Shown piece by piece: positions 56,297-64,000 of a stretch of 64,000 bases of DNA (its first letter is position 1; the number at the start of each line of letters is the position of its first letter). Under the pieces are notes generated by a model that ran no database searches, was not told the origin of the DNA, and worked only from the letters and a program-made list of their open reading frames with translations. A program made the position numbers and the translations under genes. Location: positions 1,863,365 to 1,927,364 of the forward strand of contig ML662445.1 in NCBI GenBank assembly GCA_007570785.1, read 5' to 3'. The DNA is from Antilocapra americana. Taxonomy: Eukaryota; Chordata; Mammalia; Artiodactyla; Antilocapridae.

Positions 56297-56601
56297 GGTC
56301 CTTGCTCAGTTCAATTCAGTCGTATCCAACTCTTTGTGACCCTTTGGACTACAGCACCCCAGGCTTCCCTGTCCATCACCAACTCCTAGAGCTTGTTCAA
56401 GCTCAAGTCCATCTAGTCGGTGATGCCATCCAACCGTCTCATCCTCTGTCATCCCCTTCTCCTCCTGCCCTCAACCTTTCCCAGCATCAGGGTCTTTTCC
56501 AATGAATCAGTTCTTCGCATCAGGTGGCCAAAATCTTGGAGTTTCAGCTTCAGCATCAGTCCTTACAGTGAATATTCAGGACTGATTTCCTTAGGTCCTT
56601 G
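56297..56601 (-). mobile_element. Short BovB LINE copy with target-site duplications
   Basis: Antisense BovB 3' end at 56305-56593 between GGTCCTTG at 56297-56304 and 56594-56601. About 290 bp, little diverged. Confidence 0.9.
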
Positions 56602-56606
56602 TTGTG

Positions 56607-56806
56607 GTGGTGACTTAGTCACTAAGTTGTCTCCGACTCGTGTGACCCCATGGACTGTAGCCCTCTAGGCTCCTCTGTCCATGGGATTCTCAGGGCAAGA
56701 ACACTAGAGTGGGTTGCCATGTCCTTCTCCAGGAAGGAGATCAAACTTGGGATCAAACCTGGGTCTCCTGCATTGCAGGCAGACCCTTTACCATCTGAGC
56801 CACCAG
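56607..56806 (-). mobile_element. Bov-tA SINE (first of a tandem pair)
   Basis: Complement from 'gtggtgacttagtcactaag' to 'catctgagccaccag'. The head end is clipped by the second SINE, which begins 4 bases later. Confidence 0.92.
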
Positions 56807-56810
56807 TGCT

Positions 56811-57013
56811 GAGCTCAGTCTCTCAGTCGTGACTCTTTGTGACTCCACGGACTGTAGCCTTCCAGGCTCCTCTGTCCATGGGGATTCTCCAGGCAAGATT
56901 ACTGGAGTGGGTTGCCATGCCCTTCTCCAGGGGATTTTCCCATCCCAGGGATCAAACTCAGGTCTCCCACATTGCAGGCGGATTCTTTACCATCTGAGCC
57001 ACTAGGGAAGCCT
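56811..57013 (-). mobile_element. Bov-tA SINE (second of a tandem pair)
   Basis: Complete complement from 'gagctcagtctctcagtcgt' to 'gagccactagggaagcc'. Same orientation as its neighbour. Confidence 0.93.
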
Positions 57014-57018
57014 CTAGA

Positions 57019-57357
57019 TGCTCCTTCTTATCCATGGAGGGCGCACTATAAGATTCCCCAATGGATGCTTGAAACCACAGATAGAACCACACGTGCGCAC
57101 ACTATGTTTTGTCCTATACTAATGGGATGGTCACAGGTATAAGGTGAGAAAACAATGACTCCTGACCTAGGTGGAACAGAGCAGGGCTGTGTGAGATTTC
57201 GTCATGCAACTTGGAACATCGTACAACCTAAGATTTATGAATAGCTTATTTCTAGAATTTTCCATTTCGTATTTTTGGACTGCTGTTGACCTTGGGTGAC
57301 CTCGGGAACTCGAGGCTGTGCAAACTGAAACTGTGGATAAGGGGGACTTGTGTACAC
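57019..57357. mobile_element. Tigger/MER-like non-autonomous DNA transposon
   Basis: The right end 'ctgaaactgtggataagggg' plus GACTTGTGTA matches the Tigger-type terminus. The left end 'ctccttcttatccatggagg' is its inverted counterpart. Internal 'agattccccaatggatgctt' and 'ttccatttcgtatttttgga' agree with pogo/Tigger derivatives. About 340 bp, with no transposase remaining. Known: such elements moved by cut-and-paste in early mammals. Confidence 0.6.
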
Positions 57358-57450
57358 TTAGTTTTAAAAATTTCTGCTACCCTCATTAATGTAGCAGAGT
57401 GTTTGTGTGTTTTGAGAGAACAATATGATCCCTTTTCTGGAGGGGTGCAT

Positions 57451-57566
57451 GGCACCCCACTCCAGTACTCTTGCCTGGAGAATCCCATGGACAGAGGAGT
57501 CTGGCAGGCTACAGTCCATGAGGTCACAGAGAGCTGGACATGACTGAAGCAACTGAGTCTGCGCAC
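57451..57566 (+). mobile_element. Bov-tA SINE body, 5'-truncated
   Basis: In sense orientation 'ccccactccagtactcttgc', 'gagaatcccatggacagagg' and 'gacatgactgaagcaactga'. The tRNA head is absent. Confidence 0.88.
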
Positions 57567-58990
57567 ATGATGCCTTTATATATACATAAACCTTGCCCGC
57601 AAACCCCAAATATTCAACTTGACCTTTGACGTTAAATCCAGGAACAACGTTGCAGCTCATGAATTCTCTCCTTTCACATCAGAAGCACATGGACCTAAAG
57701 GAGACACTGGTGAGCACCTCATTACCCTTCAGGATTACTGAATCTTACCTTGTGTAGAGTAAGTACTGTGATGTGTTATGCTTATTGCAGGGTTTTCTTG
57801 TCTTCTGAAGATGCATTCAAGAATTAAATTTTTAACCAGTCACTTGCTGAAAGGCAGCCCTCCGGTGTTCCTGCCATCTCTCCTGCTCTGACCGCCCCAC
57901 AGACATTGATGATGCCTGTCCAGGCGGTAGGATGAGGTGATGCTGAAGAAGTCCCAGGCTTTCCTCCACCACTGCTGGGTCCTCCACCACAGAGGCAGAG
58001 CCCAAGTTCAGGAGTTGGCTGGGAGGTTGTAAATACCTTCCAGGTTCAGATCAGATTGAACTGATCTGATGCAACAATTTTTGTCATGAAAGCAATTGTC
58101 TTTCACCTACAAGATCTCAGTGATAAGGTCAAGAAAGCGTGTTTATCCGTTTCTGTGACCTCTGAAATGCATGTATCTGTGGACTTCTGCTTCCACGAGC
58201 GCATGAGAGCAGGTGCCTCTGTCGTTCCGTGTCATCTTCCTTTCCATATGTGTGAGCCCTTGTCGCATGAGAAGCAAAAGGCAAAATTATCTCCCCAAAA
58301 AAAGTGGCTTCTGGATGGTGTGCAATTTAAAGCGACTTAACTCTTTGACAGTTAAACATCGGCGTTAAAGTGTTTCTCTCTCAGGGCCCGTCCTCCTGCC
58401 TCCAGGCTTCATTTATGGTCAATTGGGTAATTTGGAGCCAGTTCATCTTTTCTTAGCTGTTGCTACTTCTGTGTTTTGTTTTTGCTAATTTCCTTGTTCA
58501 CTTGAATGAATGGCACTTGCTAAAATTTCAGAGCCACCGATGGAATAAACTGGTTGTCCCATTCTTATCATTTTCAATATTTACAGCTTCTCTGACATAT
58601 GCAAACGCCTTTTCCATGCTCACCATCTTTATAAGCTGCCACCGATTATTTTTCTGCCAGCTCTTTAAGTCATACTCCTAAATAGGAGTATGGATTTTAA
58701 AAAAAATGGAAAACTTTGAACTAAATTCGTTCTTAAGGAGAGAACAAGAGAGGTAACTCTGGCAAGGCCCTCTTGGTCTCACCTTCACACCAGATCCTGT
58801 GTTTGAGTTACAGGATCTGAATTTTACTTGTTTATACAGGCGCAATCAGTACCTTCACGGAGTTAATGAAGCATGCAGAGTGTGCCAGAGGGAGTCTTCT
58901 TTGTTTCCATTTTCCAAATTTTTGTTTATATTAATGAGGATTTCAACCAAGAGTAAGTTATTATCATTATTTTAGTTTTCCTTAATTTGG
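57567..58990. other. Unassigned 1.4-kb segment
   Basis: No repeat recognised. Frames 58086-58340 and 58460-58681 have no domain. Confidence 0.55.
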
Positions 58991-59104
58991 ACTTCAGTAA
59001 TAGCTCAGTTGGTAAAGAATTGCCTGCAATGCAGGAGACCCTGATCCAATTCCTGGGTCAGGAAGATCCACTGCAGAAGGGATAGGCTACCCACTCCAGT
59101 ATTC
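58991..59104 (+). mobile_element. Bov-tA SINE head, first half of a dimer-like pair
   Basis: 'cagtaatagctcagttggta' to 'gctacccactccagtattcc' is a head plus a body start. It stops at the same point (CTCCAGTATTC) where the next SINE starts. Confidence 0.85.
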
Positions 59105-59106
59105 CT

Positions 59107-59280
59107 GGGCTTCCCTTGTGGCTCAGCTGGTAAAGAATCCGCCTGCAATGCAAGAGACCCCGGTTTGATCCTTGGGCTGGGAAGGTCCACTGGAGAAGGG
59201 AAACACTACCCACTCCAGTATTCTGGCCTGGAGAATTCCTGGGTTGCAAAGAGTCTGACATGACTGAACAACTTTCACTT
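59107..59280 (+). mobile_element. Bov-tA SINE, second half of the pair
   Basis: 'gggcttcccttgtggctcag' head, 'ggtttgatccttgggctggg' B-box region and a short body ending 'gagtctgacatgactgaaca'. Adjacent same-strand copies suggest insertion of one SINE into another or a dimeric source. Confidence 0.9.
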
Positions 59281-59989
59281 TCAACTTACTTTTTAAATTT
59301 GGTTTAGGTCTCTGTTATTCAATGACATTTTTCCCCAAACAACATCAAAGATCAGCTTTAAAATTTACGTCCCTTTAAAGATACTGTGACCTTATTCCCT
59401 AAGCTTTTCCCCTAAATTTAGTGAGCCCTATTTCCTCTGAAGAAAAGTATTCTCATATATTGCTTTTAATAATTTTGATGAAAGCAAGTCAGGTCATGTT
59501 TACAGAAAAATCAGTAAAGGACCAAAGACACAAGGGAAATCTCCCACATAGTTAAAATACAGGTGTAAGGTCTGAGCTGGTATCTCAGTGGATTAGGAGT
59601 ATGGAGGGTGTTCCTACAGTTTCATCAGTCACTTCCCAACTAATTGTAAGAAAGCTGAGAGTCAGCTATGTAATGAAGATTATGTTTGTAAGAAGATAAG
59701 ACCTTTCTTAGAGGGGATGGACACTACCAAAAGCTATCTTTATTTCAGTTTTTTATTAGGAAAATCATGGCATTTTTACTACTCAAAATGGAAACCATTT
59801 TATAATGAGCTATTTCAGCTATCTTAGGAATACATAATTCTTTTTTTATCAACTTTTTTCAACTTGTTGACAAAAAAAAGGTGTAACAATCCAATATTCA
59901 TAAGACCAAGACAAAAATACAATTTTACATCATGCACTACCTAATTGTGGAAAAGGCATGTTCCTGCTAGCTAAATAAAAACAGTTTTA
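59281..59989. other. Unassigned AT-rich DNA
   Basis: No repeat recognised. Confidence 0.55.
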
Positions 59990-60330
59990 AATAGCATATT
60001 GGATAGGTCAGGCACTTCACTGTGATCTGAGCCGCTCCCGGGCTGATTAGCTTAATGGGATCTGATATGTTCTCGTTACCCATCAATCACGTTATATCCA
60101 TGTCAAGATCTATGTTCCAGATTAACGGTACAGACCTGTCTATGGTTGGTCAATTATCCTATGAACGATTCATTTCTCTTATTGAAATTCATGTCCTAAG
60201 TTTCTCATATTGAAATTGTGACTAAAAATTCTGTTGATGATGTCTTCCTTGGGACAAAGGCCTGTTTCACTTTTCTCATTAAGTATTAATACCGTGAGTT
60301 CCAGGTGCCTCTAACAAGAGGATGAAATAA
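59990..60330. promoter_or_regulatory. Candidate conserved non-coding block
   Basis: Repeat-free with retained CpG sites in an AT-rich setting and motifs such as GGGCTGATTAGCTTAATGGG, CATCAATCACG, GATTAACGG, TCAATTATCC and TTATTGAAATTC. No reading frame. Inference from composition. Confidence 0.38.
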
Positions 60331-62702
60331 CATTAATGCATATTTAATGCATAGTTAAATAATACTAATATTTAGAGTCTTATGTCTCTGATTGTGACTT
60401 GACAGTTTCCATTTAACTAAATGCATGTTTTCATCATCTCACCACCCTTCATATGCTATTTGTTTTCCCTGCAATTCCTACAGCATCCTCCACTGACCTT
60501 CTCTGGGGCTCTCGGTCTTAGCTGTATTGGGGGATGCAGCCCTACTAATGTGCACTTCATGCAGGAGTTAGATGAGTCTGTCCTTAATTGCACTGTCAGC
60601 TTCCTGGTGCTGCCATCTGTAATTATGGAGGTCTTTCCTTATGACTGGGCACCATGTTGGTGTCTTTCCATACTTGAGAAGCAGCTTCTATTCTTGGAGA
60701 TGTACATTCACTTCCTTCAATTTCTGCTCCATCAGGACACTTGGATGACTTCTTCCTCAACCTTGTAATTTAATGCCCTTAATTTACACCAAAATACATG
60801 CTGTAGAACTTTTCATTTAAGTCAACCAAAACACACAAATTGACAGGTGAGAGCTAACACTGGAAAGTGATTTATTGATGTGGTTAAAATCATTCACCAA
60901 GTCACCAACAATTCAGTCCATGAACATCATCACCTTTTTTTGAGGAGTTTCTTTTCACTTTATTTTACTTTATTTCCATAGGAATCAGGGGCCTCATGTC
61001 TTTCCCCGAAAATGCAATGTAATATAGAAAGTTCTTAACCCAAAAATAACATTGTTTTATTTTTCCCCTTTCAGTTCAAACTATACTTTTTAAATTGACT
61101 TATTTGCAGAAATGGAAAAAAAAAGTTAACCATCATCAGCTTCCTATATCTTGCCCAAAATGTTGTTATAGGATAATCATCCCCAAAATGTTGCTACCAT
61201 GGTAATCATCTTCCATTATGCAATGCTTAGTAGATTTAAATAAGCTCATTTCCAAAAACACCTTAAAATTCTTTAAATTCCACATTCACCTTTGAGAATG
61301 GTTTTTTACAAGTGTCCTCATTTCTAACTTCAAGGGTTGAAAGATTTTTAAATCCCTTTAATTTACACAACAAAAGTCACAGTTAGTTAATTTTACAAAT
61401 ATTTTAAGAAGATACATTTTGACTACTTCACCCAATGTATTAATTAATAATACCTTTTTGTTATTATATGATGAAATTCTAAGCATATTTTATCGAAGAA
61501 AAAGCATATGATGCAAGATTTCAGCATGCTATTTCACTTTTTAATTTATTTTTAAATAAAAATGCCTTTTATCATTTTATTTATTGTTTTACCGTCTTTC
61601 TTTGCAAATGATGTTTTTCTTAGGAGACTGTGCCAATGCTGAAATAAAATAGAAAAATATTCCGAAGTTATCTAAAGAGTTCATAATCTTTTTTCCTGTT
61701 ATGGATAGGTTTATTATTGATCTCAATTTCCATGGACTTTTTCAAAGTTGAACTCAAATAATTTGCCACTTTTAAAAATCAGTATTTCTCTTTAAAAATC
61801 ACTTTGATTTTATTCAGTTAATTAAATGGACATTAGTCTGGAGGAAAAATAATAAATTTACTCAATATGCTACACTAAATGCACAGCTTTCACTAACATG
61901 TCAAATTTATTTTTTCCAGTTTTGCCTTTTTCAATGTGTTTTATTGGCTCTATTGAGGTGAAAATGTTCACAAAACAAAGACATTTTTTAAGGATCCTGA
62001 ACTACTCATGTAATGTGTGGTGATACCAGTGGCTATAAATGTTTAACAACATTCTAATTTTTTCCTATTCATCAATCTCTGTGAAAATGACATTGACATT
62101 TTATATATAAAATTTTCTAGAACATTCAGTTGTTTCCTAGACACTGTTACCTCTATGTTAGTTTATTCATGAGACAGGCTCTTCATGGAATATGCAAGAA
62201 GATGCCTTCTTCTTTGCTTTAGAGATTATTCTCCAGGGATCATAAATGGTATTACACCTCACACTAAACAGAATATCTTGGATTAGTACTTATCTTCCAA
62301 AAGCTCCAGCTGTGAAACACAACTGCCCATGTGTGTTCTCAGCAGGGCTTTGAGAAGCTTTACTACTGAGAAGCTAGAGGCTAAGAGACTTGGTCACTTT
62401 TCAAAGGCAGTCACAGGATTAAGCTTTCCACTGGAACATTTTAAGAGTGAAACTGCAGAATTTAAACCTGTGAGAATTCAAGCCGTGCAGGCATTTGCAC
62501 ACACATGTAATCATGGACACACATGGAGGAATAAATGCCCACGTTTCTGTTTATATTGTATCTGATGAAAGAGCTCCGCCAGAAAAGGATGAGGAATTAA
62601 ATATATTTCCTTGGCAAAATGGAGCACCATTCATTTGGAACTTGCTTATCCCTTAACTAAGCAAAGCTGATACTCATTTATAATGCCTACTGGTATTTTA
62701 AA
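60331..62702. other. Long repeat-poor AT-rich tract
   Basis: About 2.4 kb without a recognisable interspersed repeat, which is unusual in this window. The plus frame 60421-60768 (115 codons, hydrophobic) shows no domain. Could include further constrained non-coding DNA. Confidence 0.45.
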
Positions 62703-63245
62703 CTATGTTGTTACATTTTTGACCACCTGATGCAAAGAACTGATGCTAGGAAAGATTGAAGGTGGGAGGAGAAGGGGATGACAGAGGATGAGATGGTCGG
62801 ATGGTATCACCGACTCGATGGACATGAGTCTGAGCAAGCTTCAGGACTTGGTGATGGACAGGGAGGCCTGGCGTGCTGCAGTCAGTGGGGTCGCAAAGAG
62901 TCAGACACGATGAGCCACTGAACTGAGCTGATTACATTTTTTAAATTTTAATTGAGGGATAATTGCTTTAAATGTTGTGTCGATTTCTGCCATACAACAA
63001 TGTGTACCAGCCGTAAGCACACACATACAGCCTCCCTCCCTGCCCCCACATCACACCCCTCTAGCTTATCACAGGGCAGGAACAGAGACACTGACCCAGA
63101 GAAAGAACTTGTGGACACAGTGGGAAAGGAGAGGGGGGATGGACTGAGAGAGAAGCATTGAAATATACCCATTTCCATGTGCAAAATAGACAGTGGGAAA
63201 CTGCTGTATAACACAGGGGGCTCAGCTTGGTGCTATGTTATTATA
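62703..63245 (-). mobile_element. 5'-inverted L1 (third), carrying a nested BovB
   Basis: Outer imperfect duplications CTATGTTGTTACA (62703-62715) and CTATGTTATTATA (63233-63245), 11 of 13 matching, bracket a minus-strand L1 3' end (poly-T side at left, 'ttaattgagggataattgct', 'cacacccctctagcttatca', to about 63072). That is joined head-to-head to plus-strand L1 3'UTR ('ggaacagagacactgaccca', 'ggaaactgctgtataacaca', to 63232). This is the twin-priming signature in reverse orientation. Older than the copies at 11 and 23 kb because the duplications have drifted. A BovB lies within its left edge. Confidence 0.75.
62711..62941 (+). mobile_element. BovB LINE 3' fragment inserted at the L1 poly-T edge
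   Basis: BovB 3' end in sense orientation at 62721-62931 ('gaactgatgctaggaaagat', 'ggacatgagtctgagcaagc', 'gtgatggacagggaggcctg', end CACTGAACTGAGCTGA). TTACATTTTT flanks it at 62711-62720 and 62932-62941. Younger than the inverted L1 it interrupts. Confidence 0.92.
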
Positions 63246-63376
63246 GCATAAGAAAGTACTTTTATTTAACACGAAAGAAAGTACTTTGTTTTTAGGTACT
63301 CCAAAGAGCTTTAGAAGCAAAGTGAATAAAAGTGTGTAAATTAATTAATGTTTGAATATTCACTAACATGTGTGTT
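63246..63376. other. Unassigned AT-rich DNA
   Basis: Contains an imperfect direct repeat GAAAGTACTTT at about 63252-63262 and 63276-63286. Nothing else recognised. Confidence 0.55.
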
Positions 63377-63570
63377 ATTTGCTCAGTCGTGTCCGGCTCT
63401 TGTGACCCCATGGACTGTAGCCTGCCAGGCTCCTCTGTCCGTGGAATTTTTCAGACAAGAATACTGGAGTGGGTTGCCATTCATTCCCTTCTCCTGGGGG
63501 CCTTCCCCACCCAGGGATGGAACCTGGATCTCCCACATTGTAGGCAAATTCTTCACTGTCTGAGCCACCA
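63377..63570 (-). mobile_element. Bov-tA SINE
   Basis: Complement from 'atttgctcagtcgtgtccgg' to 'ctgtctgagccaccag'. Near complete. Confidence 0.92.
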
Positions 63571-64000
63571 GCTACCAAGTTGCAAATAGTTAACATGATT
63601 TCTGTTTATACTGGAAAGCAATAAAACACCTAGTATTGACTCTTTTCTCTTAGACCTCCTAATTCCAGACTATTTTTCTTCGCGTTTTGTTACGAAGATG
63701 AATTTAATTCACCATGCTTTCTCCATTCTCAATTAAATATTCATCCTCACCTAGGGACAGTGACCGCTGACCTCTCAGCAGTTTTCTGGATCTTGGTTAT
63801 TCTTTTAAGCATCGTGGCCCTTTTCTCATCAACTGTAACAGACCGGAGGCTGTGCAGGTGACTGACAAAGTCCCCCTGAATTCTGAGAATTCTCGTGATC
63901 AGCCTTCACATCAGCCTGGTGTGTCCCAGCTGCATATCTGGTTTCCTCGCTTCTTGTATGTGACGAGAAGAAAGGCTACAGAGACCCTGAGTCAGAGAAG
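63571..64000. other. Unassigned right end of the window
   Basis: No repeat recognised. 63655-63790 is repeat-free with GATGAATTTAATTCACC and TCAATTAAATATTCATCC cores and may be a further constrained block. Confidence 0.45.

Noticed and set aside
63252..63286. GAAAGTACTTT repeat pair as a transposon end
   Set aside because: Too short and in AT-rich DNA; no element lies between the copies.
4805..63570. CRISPR-like array from recurrent similar sequences
   Set aside because: The recurring units are dispersed SINE/BovB copies in both orientations with irregular spacing and no direct-repeat/spacer structure.

Overview
This window reads as intergenic or deep-intronic nuclear DNA from a ruminant (cattle, sheep, goat or a close relative). 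The diagnosis rests on the repeats. There are at least seven BovB (RTE-clade) LINE copies, about eighteen tRNA-derived Bov-tA SINEs, four CHR-type SINEs, and young L1 copies with the artiodactyl L1 3'UTR. BovB with Bov-tA is a ruminant signature. The sequence alone does not let me choose the species. I found no convincing protein-coding gene, no structural RNA gene, no CRISPR array and no bacterial-type operon. The long reading frames are repeat-derived (BovB or L1 reverse transcriptase pieces, or antisense frames across SINEs) or look like chance frames.

Layout. 1-2.3 kb: the CpG-rich 5'UTR of a young minus-strand L1 that leaves the window on the left, beside decayed antisense L1 and an L2 tail. 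2.3-9.3 kb: mostly unrecognised sequence with an L2 tail, two BovB copies and two SINEs. 9.4-13.3 kb: an old L1 fragment, an unmasked AT-rich block, a textbook 5'-inverted young L1 with 18-bp target-site duplications, a strong hairpin and a BovB. 14.7-18.1 kb: an old L1 split by a SINE, then MIR and SINE. 18.3-20.1 kb: an assembly gap flanked by two direct tandem duplications, then a transcript-like stretch ending in AATAAA with a GT-rich downstream element. 20.1-22.7 kb: repeat-poor AT-rich blocks that look like candidate regulatory DNA. 22.7-27.9 kb: a second 5'-inverted L1, an old L1 3' end capped by a young L1 3'UTR, MIR, two MaLR-like LTRs and SINEs. 28-31.8 kb: mostly unique. 31.8-34.4 kb: the longest BovB (about 2.1 kb) and two CHR SINE pieces. 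34.4-43.8 kb: mostly unique, with an L1 3' end carrying a (TG)n tract. 43.8-45.9 kb: a CHR SINE fused to a GC-rich, CpG-rich patch. 46-50 kb: repeat-poor, with a long TAAT-rich block. 50-57.6 kb: BovB, LTR, SINE and Tigger-like copies, with a tight cluster at 56.3-57.6 kb. 57.6-64 kb: a SINE pair, a long repeat-poor AT-rich tract, a third 5'-inverted L1 interrupted by a younger BovB, and a final SINE.

Functionally, the window is a record of LINE-driven retrotransposition. L1 supplies inverted and truncated copies of itself. BovB and the SINEs with BovB-like sequence dominate recent growth. Between them lie repeat-poor AT-rich blocks rich in homeodomain-type TAAT/ATTA cores, which I flag as candidate enhancers. 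That is an inference and needs alignment across species. I found nothing that supports a novel multi-gene system. The most checkable oddities are three independent 5'-inverted L1s with their duplications, the duplicated flanks of the assembly gap, a 13-bp perfect-stem hairpin, and an orphan polyadenylation-site signature.
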